DNA of 64,000 nucleotides from contig VIIQ02000589.1 of the NCBI GenBank assembly GCA_007449985.2, positions 62,001 through 126,000 of the forward strand, written 5' to 3'. Shown here one piece after another: positions 36,981 through 47,509 of the stretch. A model generated the notes under the pieces. The model searched no databases. It was not told the origin of the DNA and saw only the letters and a list, made by a program, of their open reading frames with translations. Both the position numbers and the translations under genes were made by a program. Numbering within the stretch: position 1 is the stretch's first letter; each line of letters starts with the position of its first letter. This DNA is from Desmodesmus armatus. Taxonomy: Eukaryota > Chlorophyta > Chlorophyceae > Sphaeropleales > Scenedesmaceae.

Positions 36981-39260
36981 ATGCCCACAAGGCACCGGCC
37001 TGCCAGTGGCACCCGCACAGCCCTGGCCCAGCAACCAGCAGCGCGCAGGCCCACTGCACGGCAAGCTGCCAGCCAGCCCACCCAGGATGCTGACCCCCAG
37101 GCAGTTGCCCTGCAGCGTGCCCGTGAGCACATCGCAGCGTTTGCATCCCCACAGGAGGCCCGCAGTGCCTGGGTGGTGTTCGTGACCTGTGCGCTGTGGC
37201 TGGGCATGCTGTTCCTGGGGGTGTGGCTGTTCCGCCGTCTGCCCCTCAACACTGCGTGGGGCCTGGCAGCAGCGGCCTGCTGGGTGTTTGTGAGGGCGGG
37301 CACGTTCCTCAGGTCGTTCATCGTCATGCATGACGCCCTGCATGGCGCACTGTTCAGGCGGCGCTGGATGAACCGCTGGACCAGCATCATCACTGGCATC
37401 ATGACAGCCACAGACGCACCAGGTGGGCTTGGTGCCTGCTAGGGGGCAGTATGATGAGCATTTCCCCGTTTCTCATCCGATGAGCTTGGCAAAGGTTGAG
37501 ACTTGGCTTACGCTGTATATGATCAGGAGGAAGCAGCAGCTGGTGTACCAAATACTCTTGAAAAGCCTCACAAGACAGACTGCTGCTCCACAACGTGTGT
37601 GCGTGCAACCCCGTGCCCCGATGCCCACAGTGCTTGCCTGTCTGCTGGTTGTGCTGGTCGCAGACTATGGCTCAACTCATGGGCAGCACCATGCTTTTGT
37701 GGGCATCGAGGTGAGTTGTCTCTGACGCAAGGCTTGGCACTGCAATGTCCCCAGCTCAATTGCAGCAGGTTGCACATCGCAGCCACACACCCGGTTGGCT
37801 TTATGTTCATGACATGAAATGTGATCATATCCAATTATGTTGGCATCATTTGTGCCTTTCAAAGCCCCCTGCTTGAAGCTGGCCATTGCTGGCTGAACAC
37901 GCCGCTGCCGCACATCCTGTTCGTGTCAAAGGCACATCACAGAGTGCCTGAAAGCACGCCACGTACAGTAAACACTGAGCTGCCTCTTTTGCCCCCTTCA
38001 CTGACACAGGAGCACACCAACAAGGACCCTGACCTCACAGTGCTGTGGAGCACCAAGGAGTGGGCTGCCTGGCCGCGTGGGGTCGGCAAGGCTGCCGCAC
38101 GCTTGCTGTGCGACCCCCTGGTCTTCTTCACGGTGTTTGTTCCTGTATTTGTCCTGGGTTTCAACACTGCCTGGCCCCACCGTGTTGGCCGCCACTCCCT
38201 CAGGAGCCGCTTGATGTACATCGCTGCCCGGCTCGTGGCGGTGCCGTGTTTGCTGGCAGCGGTTGTTTTCATCACAGGCACTACGCGCACACACCTTGTG
38301 GTGAGTCACTGAGGCTGGCTGATTGTGCCCGTGCAACGTACGTGCCGCGCGCCGCGCAGATACGGGACAGTGGAAAGCCGCCACCAATAAAGCTGCAAGC
38401 GGGTGATCAGTGCCATTGACTGAATACGCATGAATTTTGCACGCAAATAGTGTGACTGTGCTTATGTGCGCACTTGGCCTAATAAAACGTCTCAGAAGCG
38501 CCCCCTGTGTCTTGCGTGCTGCCCACACCAGGCTGAGTTGGTCGCAGCCCAGGCTGCCCTCTGCTACGCCATGTTCCTGTTCCACGTGCAACATGTGTTT
38601 GAAGGCGTCTACCGGGTGCCGAGTGAGCAGCACAACCGCAACACTGCAGCAGTGAGCGGCTCTTCGTACCTGCTGATGCCCTGGTGGTGGCGCTGGGCCA
38701 CAGTGGGGATAGAGTACCACCACATCCACCATCTGCATGTCAAAGTGCCTGGCTATCGCATGAGGGTGAGATTCACGAACGGCTGGCAGCACAGCCTGTG
38801 GGGCAGCAGTGGTGTCATCACGTACCACCCTCAGCTTGCACCCTGCTCATCTGCCTGCTCATCTTGAGTTTGTGAGAAGAGCGCCCTGGTTCATGAGTGC
38901 CTGCATGCCAGCTTTTTACCATCATGGCCATCTCTGGGACAGCATTGAACCATGAAACAACTCTCAACGCACATCCCTGAGTCACCCAAGCAGGCTGATA
39001 TCAAGCTTAGTCCTGACACCAGCACTGCGTCCTTGCACCGCCCTCCTTGTGCTGCCTCTGCCACATGACAGGAGTGCTACGAGGCTGCACCACCAGGCCT
39101 GTGGGAGGCAGCTGGCGTTCAGCAGCTGGGGGTGCGTGAAGGCTTCCACTCCCTGCTGCTGTCGCTTTGGGACCCTGACCAACAGCGCTATGTGCCCTGG
39201 CCTGAGTGGGCCTGGCTGGAGAGGCGGCTGGCGCCACAGACAACGCGGCAGCATGCCTGA
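36981..39260 (+). CDS. Membrane fatty-acid desaturase
   Basis: Five exons: 36981-37422, 37664-37710, 38010-38300, 38532-38765 and 39072-39260. They total 1203 nt, about 400 aa, and all phases agree. It has the three His boxes of membrane acyl desaturases: HDALH (about residue 117), HGQHH (about 154) followed by EHTNKDPDL, and HHIHH (about 325) after VGIEYHHIHHLHVKVPGY. Hydrophobic segments lie at about 63-85, 92-112, 203-218 and 235-253. The first about 50 residues are Ala/Arg/Gln/Thr-rich with few acidic residues, compatible with a chloroplast or mitochondrial transit peptide (inference). The family also includes ketolases and hydroxylases, so double-bond position and even reaction type are not settled. 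Divergent from the hydroxylase-acyltransferase gene. Confidence 0.85.
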
Positions 39261-39437
39261 ACGCGGCAACAGCGATGGGAGTGTTTTGATCAATGCTTTA
39301 GGAGGTTGTGGCGGGCAAGTGTTGCGCCCGAGGGCTCCTACGCGTGTGGCCCTGTGGTCACCACTTGAGGATTCGTGTGGTGGTGTAATAACTTTGGCAA
39401 TCGGGGAGGGAATCAGACACGTGTGGTGGTGGCTTCC

Positions 39438-39457
39438 TGTACAGGAATTCCTGTACA
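39438..39457. repeat. 20-bp perfect palindrome after the desaturase gene
   Basis: TGTACAGGAATTCCTGTACA, about 180 bp past the desaturase stop and just before a TGTAA signal. It could form a 3' hairpin in the transcript. Confidence 0.7.
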
Positions 39458-39472
39458 TATCAATGTTTCATC

Positions 39473-39477
39473 TGTAA
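39473..39477 (+). terminator. Candidate TGTAA polyadenylation signal of the desaturase gene
   Basis: TGTAA is the usual polyadenylation signal in Chlamydomonadales. This one lies about 213 nt after the stop codon, a plausible 3'UTR length. Confidence 0.45.
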
Positions 39478-40547
39478 CCTATGCAGGCCAAGGAACTTGC
39501 GATGTAGACGTTCTAGCATGCTTACTGCAAGCCTTTCAGTGAGTGCGCTCCTTGCCCACCGTTATTCGGTGACAGGTGCTGTATGTTCAACATAGAACGT
39601 CTAACGCCCGGGTGGCGTCAGTACTGCATCGATTCCGTCCTACTGTTTTTAATGCAGATGGTGTCTCCTGGACTTTGCAGACTAGCTGTCATAGGCGGAT
39701 AGCTAGTACTTGGGTGAGGCATTCTTATTGCAGGCCTGCTGCTGCCCAGGTGGTACACAATTGCTGCTGCTGGGGTGCTGCTGCTGGATGTCTGTGTGCT
39801 GCTAACGGCCCTCCCCAGCCTTCCAAGTCCCTGGAAAGTAGCTTTTTGGCGTTTACAACTACATGTGACATGATCGGGCACCAGTATGGCACCGCACTCA
39901 TTGCTCAACTGCACGCTTACCGCAGAAGCAACACTAGCAGCGAGTGTACGCAATCTGCTGCACCCTTGCACCCCTGTCGTGTGCCTGCTCCACGCAAGCG
40001 TTGCTGATGGGCAGACTAAAGCCGATGTCCTTATCGCTTCGGCACGCGCATCCAGGTGACGGTCTGTTAGTCACCCATTACTCAACCCCGCATGTGTCTT
40101 GCAACATGTACCCAAGGACCACATGAAACACGTTTCCATTGTTTTATTCTTCTTCCTTTGTGCTGCCAAGCGGCGTACAGTGCATTTTGGCACGTGCAAG
40201 GATATCGTCCATGTATATTGTTTTGATGTCTTTTCAACCAAGCGTCTGGGGGGCACAGGCGTGCTTCAGCCGCAACCGACTGATACACACGTACATCGTG
40301 ATGTTGCACCATTTTGCAATCCTGTCGTCAGCGGTTGGTGCAGTGTTGGGATTTTCAACCGCTGCATCCATACCCTTCAAAAACCGAAGCAGCTCATTCC
40401 TTATTATCATAATGTTACACATTGGCCAGCCAAGGCTTGCCGGGCCCACTCTTGGACCTTGCCCCAGACCACTTTTGGCAGTCATGTGTGTGGGTGTGAG
40501 ACCCGTGCGCTGTATTGGCATCTATTCCTAAAGGAATCGATGCGATA
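39478..40547. other. Intergenic stretch
   Basis: No gene or repeat family recognised between the desaturase 3' end and the pogo-like element. Confidence 0.4.
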
Positions 40548-41016
40548 CAGTGAAAGCTCGATTATCCGACACCCTCGGGGACAGGCCTAACCTGTCGGAA
40601 AACCGAGATGTCAGAAGCTCGGATTTACGACATCCCAAGGCAACCAAGTGCCAGCTCTGTCGAAGAATCGAAAACACACTTGCTTGGCATGTTTTCCCGC
40701 ATTGCGATGGCTTAGATCCAAGTAAAGGTTGAAATAAGGTCACAGTAAGACGCCGTATCCCCATTCTCGCCGTTTTGAACCTCACTGATACCTGTCCAAT
40801 GCTCCGACAAGGCCGCCAGCGGTGTCGAAGAACCATGTGGGCCCTCGGTTATCCGACAGCTCAGTAGGATTTCAGCAGGGAAATTTGTCGTAGATTCGAT
40901 TTTACATGTCGTAGTTTAGGGAGGGTTTTCACTGGGAACGGGCTCGGTGACAGCTAGTTGTGTCGAAAAACCGTCAATGTCGTAGTATCGAACGTCGGAA
41001 AATCGAGCTTTCACTG
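40548..41016. mobile_element. Pogo/Tc1-mariner-like MITE, 469 bp
   Basis: Terminal inverted repeats begin CAGTGAAAGCTCGATTATCC on the left and CAGTGAAAGCTCGATTTTCC on the right (reverse complement), flanked by TA at 40546-40547 and 41017-41018. The TA target duplication and the CAGT...CTCGATTATCCGA-type ends are those of pogo/Tigger elements. Internal copies of the TCGGTTATCCGACA-type motif occur. There is no transposase frame, so it is non-autonomous. Confidence 0.85.
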
Positions 41017-41206
41017 TACTGGGCCAGCATTGCTCTGTGGCTACCGCCAGGATTGCCTAGTTTTGAGTTGGTGCAGCACATGCACTCTGGGGGCAGCCAA
41101 CACCATGACATTACGCATTGCCCTGCCTACATTGTTAAGAACAAATCAACATCCGACTATTGCGCGGATTTGGGCACTTTGCCTCTACCAAGTGTCACCC
41201 CGTGTG

Positions 41207-41338
41207 ATAATAATGCTTGGAGTGTGTGTCAGGAGGGGTAGACCCCGCCGTCCTTACAGGGCGTGAAGCCAATGGGAGGTAATCCTATGGCGTTACTGGG
41301 TTAGGAGGGGGCCCTGAAGCATTATTATTATTATTATT
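41207..41338. mobile_element. Short inverted-repeat element ending in (ATT)n
   Basis: Perfect 12-bp arms ATAATAATGCTT (41207-41218) and AAGCATTATTAT (41317-41328), the right arm extended by an ATT run to 41338. The 98-bp interior is G/C-rich. The size and structure suit a very small MITE or foldback element; it may instead be a microsatellite-bounded repeat. Confidence 0.45.
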
Positions 41339-42134
41339 AAGCGCACTGTGGAAGCACTCTACTGAGTTGGTGGCGTCTGGCCTTCCATCGATTGCAAAAT
41401 AGCTGCCTGCCATTGAGCCAATACCGTCGCAAGGCTATTTGAATTTATGTAGTAGTCACTAATCTTTGCGTGTGCGGTGAAAGCAGGCATGTGTGAGTGC
41501 TAGCAAGCTGATCTCCATCACTCATTTGTCAGCAGGTGACCAACCCCCTGCAGTCCCTGCCATGTGCAGCACACTGGACTTCCGCCCTGCACAATTTACC
41601 CAGCTTGTCAGGACACCTGTTGGATTGTTTTCACGCCCTAGCACAGCCTCCCGTGTGTGCCGCCCCAACAGCTTTTTAGTGGAGGGAGTTCGGCACTATG
41701 GTTCCTAACCCCACTGTTTCTGTTTTCATACTGACAGCCTTCCTTCCTTCACCACCTGCACCTGATGTTCCAGTCAGCTGCACATGGCTTCTTGTAGCAA
41801 AGCAAATCCTTTGATACATAAGCACCTGCCGATTCTGGGGATGTGGCCGGCTGAATGTGAACCCTAGTCGCAAGCCCTAGCCTGACTGACCTGGCTGAAG
41901 AGGGGCCCTGATTATTTTCAAACAAGTTTGATTTCAGAAAATCAAATCCAGGGGTCCCAGAAAGCCAAACACAGTACTGCATACACGCCCAGCGTACTCT
42001 TTAGCTGCACAACCCCTCACACCACCATGCTTAGCAATTGTGTGTACACTTGACAACCCCCAAACACCATAAAAGCATGCACAGCAACTGTGCCACGATA
42101 TACTATCCCTCACTCGATCCCAGAATGTAGCAGT
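41339..42134. other. Intergenic stretch
   Basis: No gene recognised on either strand and no repeat family seen. Confidence 0.35.
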
Positions 42135-42159
42135 CTAGAGAGAGATGGGATCTGGAGAC

Positions 42160-42377
42160 ACGTGTCTGGCAAGTCCCACTTTCGGACCTTGAGACAAAAG
42201 TTTCTCATGCAGTATTCCCCAATCAAAAGCCACCAGAGACGTCAGGTGTAGTAGCAACCAGCCAGTCTGGTGGGAAGAAGCCCACAGAAGTGTCACTCCC
42301 TTGCGGTTGTGTGACGTACGTTTGGGCCCGGAGTGATCACAGCGTCCTTGGTCCGCCATCACAGCGAACATCACCTA
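42160..42377. promoter_or_regulatory. Conserved upstream block of copy 3, cut off from its gene by a transposon
   Basis: Inverted counterpart of 7127-7340 and 12118-12330, ending ...GGTCCGCCATCACAGCGAAC and then ATCACCTATT. In copies 1 and 2 this is followed directly by the TATA box and leader; here 2.2 kb of transposon intervenes. Confidence 0.6.
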
Positions 42378-42559
42378 TTCCAGGGGGGGGGGCAGTCCAG
42401 TCAACTTTGGACACTAGGCTGGACTTTGACTTGGTACTTTCGCCCTGTTTGACCGTGACCCACCAGCTGTGGTTTGGAAGTACCACATGCTGTTTCACTG
42501 GCAGCAGATGCACAGACGCCCCTTAAAGTATCAGCCCCACAGTGGGCCCAGTGTTCATC

Positions 42560-42780
42560 TTGGGGGGGGGCTGCGCCCCCCCCAAACCCCCCCCTTGACC
42601 CAGGGGGACTAAGCCCTGGGTCAAGGGGGGGGTGACCCAGAGCCAACCCCGGACCCCCCCCGGACCCCCCCCCCCCCCCCCGCCTCCCACCCACTTGCCC
42701 CCTTCTGCACCTTGGGGGGGCTCCGCCCCCCCAAACCCCCCCGGTGACAGGGGGGCTGCGCCCCCCCGGACCCCCCCGCT
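42560..42780. repeat. G/C-homopolymer hairpin cluster inside the transposon
   Basis: Repeated GGGGGGCTGCGCCCCCC-type palindromes, plus an inverted repeat with arms CCCCTTGACCCAGGG and CCCTGGGTCAAGGGG about 8 bp apart. Runs of up to about 17 C make length errors likely here. Confidence 0.8.
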
Positions 42781-43437
42781 CTAAACCCTAACAGGACCAA
42801 CCCTGCCTCGACACCTAAACCCCAGCCCCCCCCCCTTCCCTACCACCCCACGCTGCACAGATCCGTCAAGCGTTGCGGGTTGTGGGCATGTCCTCCGGGT
42901 ATTGTTGAATCTCCCCTTTGAACATTTGCAATCTCGTTGCAGCATATGGGCAATGCAGTAGAGTACGGCAGTTGGTACTGTGATTTGGGGGTGGACCCCA
43001 TTCAGGCTTATCGTGATGCTGGGACAGTGTTGTGGGTGTTGTGGGTGTGGTGGTTGGACAAGCTTTATTGCATGCATCGTGGTGACGGCGTCTCATTCAC
43101 GCTGTTGCGGTAGCTGTCTGTGCTCTGTGTGTTGATGGGGTTAGCAGCTCATGTCATGGCATGGGGTAGGGGTAGTGACAAGGTAGTCGTACAGGCTGCT
43201 TCCAACATGTGGGTGTGACGGGGAAGCAATGGGATACTGCAACATCATGGGTGGGGTCCGTGGGCATGCTGCAGAAGGGAGGCTTTGGTGCAACACGTTC
43301 AACGGTTGATGTGTGTGGCTGCCTTCAGCGTGACATCGCCTTGACTGCAATCTGAACAGCAATCGACTCATGTTGACCCAAGGCTTGGTAGCATCTACTC
43401 CTCTTTGCAAGCTGCTTCATGCTCCATTCAGCAACAG

Positions 43438-43461
43438 AAGTGACTCCAGCTGGAGTCACTT
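43438..43461. repeat. 24-bp perfect palindrome inside the transposon
   Basis: Arms AAGTGACTCCAG / CTGGAGTCACTT meet without a spacer, followed by CAGCTGCAGCTG, a second short palindrome. Confidence 0.85.
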
Positions 43462-44788
43462 CAGCTGCAGCTGAGCGGGCATAAGTGACAGTCACAGTTG
43501 GCGCAAAAGGGTGGCACGACGTGTGTTTCAAGACTTGAGAATAAAAGTTTTGTGGACGTTTGTCGCACCGGTGGCAATGTCGAGGACCCATCTTCGAGAC
43601 TACCGCTAATGGCCAGGGGACAGTGCGCGCCCTCAGCACGCCAGAAACTAGTTTTTTAGGGGTTAAAAAGTGTTTGCAGGCACTGACGTTGCACATGAAG
43701 TTTGTAACATACTTGTGGGGTTGACCCTTGGTGCTGCTTTTCTGCTGTTAGCTACCAGGCCGTCCAGCGGCTTGCCGCGAAGCTCTTCGTAGGGGTAACC
43801 TATTGGTTGGGGTACGGTACCCAGCCGAGCTTTCTGCAAACCGCTAAAAGCCAAAAACGATTTTGGCTAAAGTAGCATGAACGCCCGGTCAAACTTTAAA
43901 TTCCGGGATTTTCTTGCACCTGCCTTGATTTCTGGCCCGCAGCTACCCCAAACAGTAGTTATGAAGGTCATACCTACAAGTTGCGCCGGATTCTGCGGCG
44001 ATCGGCGTCAATTCATCAACCTGTGCTGCTTTGCGATGTAAATGGTGGGTGGCGTGTTCTGCACACAGAGAACGGATGCAGGCCATACTGAACACAAACA
44101 TTATTTATATGTAAAGAATACATTTCGACGGCCTGCAGTTGTTGCTGTGCTGGTCGACCTGGGGGGGCATACCGAGCAGACCTAGAACTGTGGGGCACCC
44201 AGACCACCACAGCCGATAACAGAGGTGCAGCAGGATTGGTGTGTCCTGCTACAGACTCTGAGCAGGTTTGAGGGCACATGTAATTGAACAGGCATGCTGA
44301 TTGGTTGTACCAACTGTGTGGTTTCATGTGTGTTTCTAGGGCTGCACAGCAGTGCTTTGATCACGTTGCTGACCATCGCTGCCGTGCTCCCGGAGCAGTG
44401 TGACAGGTCTCTTGACTGATAGAACACAACAACACCCTTGTGGCCATCAGAGTGCCTCAGGAAACATGTAGAAATATATAGTAACACTTTAGGCCTTGCA
44501 TAGGCCAGTTACAAGACGTTCACAGGACATTTAGGGGTGGGGGGTGGGTGGGTGGGCGGGGGGTCCCAGTTTCAACTTCTTAGCCTAGTGTCCGACAACA
44601 ACCTTAGCCCCCCTCCCCCCCCTGTTAAGTCCGTAGATTAGCTTCTAGCAAGCATCCCACCCTTCGATCTCACAAGCGCAACTACAGTCACAACTACTAG
44701 CAACCGAACATCGATAGCTACACAGGACAATCAAGACTGTTGCTAGCTCATTAGTTACCACATCATCATCCAAGTGACACCAACCAGC

Positions 44789-47509
44789 ATGATGACCCGC
44801 TGCTCAGTCTCTGTGTTTCTGCTGGTGGCTCTGATGTGCGCTGGCCGAGCTGCTGCTGGTCCCTGCATTGAGTGCAAGGTGAGGGAGTGCGCAGCGCAGT
44901 CAGAACAGGAGAAGGCAAACTGGATTGTGCACACACAATGCTTGAGGTTTACAGACACAAGCACCGCACCAAGAAAGTGCAGTCACAATAGTTTGCCTGC
45001 ATACTAACTGTCCTTCTGCTGACTTCTGCGCACCTTCTGCCCCCCTGACAGGACTGTCAAGGCATGCAGAGCTGCCTCCAGGTCTGCAAGCAGACATGTC
45101 CAGTCATAAACCCTGCAGACTGCAAGGACTACGGCCACAAAGCAGCACACAGTGCTGCACAGAAGGCTTGCACCATGGCCATGGTGAGTGATGGTGGTCA
45201 TCGTGTTTGTGGTTGCACTGTCAACCTGTTTGGTGAGCAGGACAACACAGATGACTTGGCTGTCTGCTCTGCACGGTGCTGCACATGGAGCGTGTTGTTG
45301 GCAGCATTGCACAGAGCCCTGCATGGCATCAAATTATACTCATGTAAGAAGCCCAGCTGGCATCTGCATCTGCCTTAACCCTTTAACGGCGGGTAAAATG
45401 TGCGGATTTCAGGCCTGGGACCCCTTGGACGAAAATCAACATAACTTTGGCTACACAGATCAGATTGGGCTCATACTTGCATCAGGGGTCAACATGACAG
45501 TATGGTACAACGTCCTGGTGGCGCCTGGCTGCCCCGATGCCTAGTGCCATTATACCACTGGTTTAAAGTCAACATAAGTGTTGACCAGTCAAAGGCCAGA
45601 TTGGGAGGCGTGTTGCTTTTCCGTGGAGGCAGTCGGCGCACGCCGCAAGCCTCAAACATAAGCGTATATGTGTCTTCTGTCCCCACAAGGAGGTAAACGG
45701 CTCAATTGTCCCATTTTACCGGTGGTTGAGGGCTCCTGACTGTCACAAGCTAGGTTGACCAGTCAAAGAAAGTGCAAGTTTTTGACAGCCAGGACCACGA
45801 ACATGTGTTTTTTGATGTAAACATTATCTATATCGTATTTTAAGACGTTTGTGATCGGTGTTTGCACACGGCCTGCTGCTGCTGGTGTCTGTCCTTCGAT
45901 CACATGACATTCAACACCAAGTCCGTCTGATGTCAACAAAGACCACACAAACCTTCCCTTACGAGCTGTATAAATGTTCTCGTAACTTCTGGGTGCCTGG
46001 TAGGCCTTTTGCAGCGTGCTGTGGTGAGTCCCACCACAGGTGCTGGTGTCAGCAGCAGTTGCTTAGGGTATTATGCTGCCAACCTTGATCACATCGCTGT
46101 GCGGAGGCTACAAAATGACTATTACATGTCATGCTACTTGTTCCGCGGGTTGGAGGGCATGCTAGTGCTGTCGGGTGGGCTTGGGACCAGGTTGACCACA
46201 AGCGGTCAAACATCAGAGTTTGACCAAAAGCAGGGTGCTGCAGCTCCTTTCTTGGGGCGAATTCGGTGCCCCGTAACCATACAAAAGATTCCGTACCAGC
46301 CTGGTTGTGCTGCGTACCTGCTGCTGCCTGGAAGTCGACCTTGACCAGCAGTTGGTGCTACTGCTGCACCCCTCGCAGTCAGCAGCCAGTCACGCACACA
46401 TACGTGCGCGCAGCAAAGCTTGCGCAGCAGAAACGTAAACTAAACAACATAAGCTTTCAGAATCTGTGCTTACTGAGTCAGGGCGCCTAGTATGCGAGCT
46501 GCAATTGTTTCTCAAACTTGTGTCCACATATGTGGCCTCCCGCCGTTAAAGGGTTAACCCTAAACCCAAACCCGTTTGCTGCACTCACTCTCCGTGCCTG
46601 TGGTGTGCAGGACTACTGTGGAGGCCCCTTACCAAAGGTCACCACCTCTGCGATGGTTCAGTCAGTCGCCGCCAGCCTCTCCCTTGTGCAGTGTGCCAAC
46701 AGTGCCTTCAGCAGCTGCCAGAGCACAGCCATGGACCCTGCTGCCAGCCCCTGCGGCAAAGACTTCAACGGCGGGTACAAGCAGTGCACTGGCAAGCAGT
46801 TCGTCACATTCTATGCAGGTGGGCAGGCAGGCTGACTGGCGGTGTGGTGCTGCTTTGCAGAGCAGTTGTTTGGTGGTGCATGCAGGTTGCTGCTGGCACA
46901 GGCCAGTGCTGTTGTCTGCATTGGAGCAGAGCTGTCAGCTGTCAGTGATTGCCAAGTGACTCTCAAGTTGCCACAGGCCCCCTGAGCAAATTGCCCACGC
47001 CCCAATCATGGCACGGTGCTGGCTGACCGTTACTGCCGTCGCTGCTGTTACTGGTTCGCCCCGCAGGTCCCGCAGGTATCGTCAATGACGCCTGCCGCTC
47101 AAGTGCAGACATGATTCAGAACGGTGTTGTCCTGCCCACCCCAGCCACGTCCACCCCAGTCGCCTCCGTTCAAGCCTCCAATGGCCACAGGAAGCTGCTG
47201 CAGGGTCAGGTGATCATCAAGCACCCCACCACAGTGGGACCACACGGCGCTGCTTCCTCCATCCAGAGCATCCTAGTGCCCGCTGGTGCCCAAGTGATTG
47301 TGCCTGGCCAGCCTGCTGTCCTGCCAGCTGGTGGTCAGGTCATAGTGAGCCCCCAGCAGGTGATTGTGCCAGGCCAGGTCCAGCCGGTGATCCTGCCTGG
47401 CCAGCCAGCAGGTGTGATCTACCCTGGACAGCCAGCAGGTGTGATCTACCCTGGACAGCCTGTGGTGCTGCCTGGACAGCCCCAGGTGATCTACCCAGTG
47501 GGGCACTGA
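44789..47509 (+). CDS. Secreted Cys-rich protein with PGQP-repeat tail, copy 3 (intact)
   Basis: Exons 44789-44878, 45052-45183, 46611-46818 and 47067-47509 total 873 nt, 290 aa, all in phase. Residues 1-23 are a signal peptide (MMTRCSVSVFLLVALMCAG RAAA). Exons 1-3 and the start of exon 4 give about 14 Cys in a head domain (CIEC; QSCLQVCKQTC; NPADCKDYG; DYCGGPLPKVTT; VQCANSAFSSC; ASPCGKDFNGGYKQC; NDACRSSADMI). The tail (about 200-290) is low in charge with six PGQ turns in VPGQP / LPGQP / YPGQPAGVI units, ending QVIYPVGH. I do not recognise the family. Secretion, disulphides and a Pro/Gly/Gln elastomer-like tail suggest a cell-wall or extracellular-matrix protein (inference). Copies 1 and 2 are damaged. 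A transposon splits its TATA box and another fills intron 2. Confidence 0.8.
45379..46553. mobile_element. PiggyBac-like non-autonomous element in intron 2 of copy 3, 1175 bp
   Basis: Perfect 15-bp inverted ends CCCTTTAACGGCGGG, flanked by the target duplication TTAA at 45375-45378 and 46554-46557. TTAA targets and CCC-starting ends are those of piggyBac. No transposase frame is visible. The inside holds several GTTGACCAGTCAAA-type repeats. It lies wholly within an intron whose splice sites are intact. Confidence 0.85.

Larger units (their letters stand above)
42381..44624. mobile_element. 2.24-kb DNA transposon inserted at the copy 3 TATA box
   Basis: Removing it restores CACCTA-TTA-AGTCCG, which aligns with CACCTATAAAGTCCG of copies 1 and 2. 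The ends are imperfect inverted repeats: left CAGGGGGGGG ... GGACACTAGGCT, right (reverse complement) CAGGGGGGGG ... GGACACTAGGCT. The flanks TTC (42378-42380) and TTA (44625-44627) fit a 3-bp target duplication with one change, as in PIF/Harbinger elements; other superfamilies are possible. On the minus strand, 43854-43141 has coding-like pieces (YPYEELRGKPLDGLVANS; FMCNVSACKHFLTPKKL; HCHRCDKRPQNFYSQVLKH) in two frames. They may be the remains of an element protein with Cys/His pairs, which I cannot assign. Confidence 0.75.

Noticed and set aside
36981..39260. Beta-carotene ketolase identity for the desaturase
   Set aside because: Same superfamily, but the second and third His boxes (HGQHH...EHTNKDPDL, HHIHH) and spacing fit acyl desaturases better than the ketolase HWEHH-type pattern as I know it.
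46554..46580. Telomere-like TAACCCTAAACCC beside the piggyBac-like element
   Set aside because: Only one or two imperfect units; part of it is the TTAA target duplication and flanking intron, and the segment sits inside a gene.
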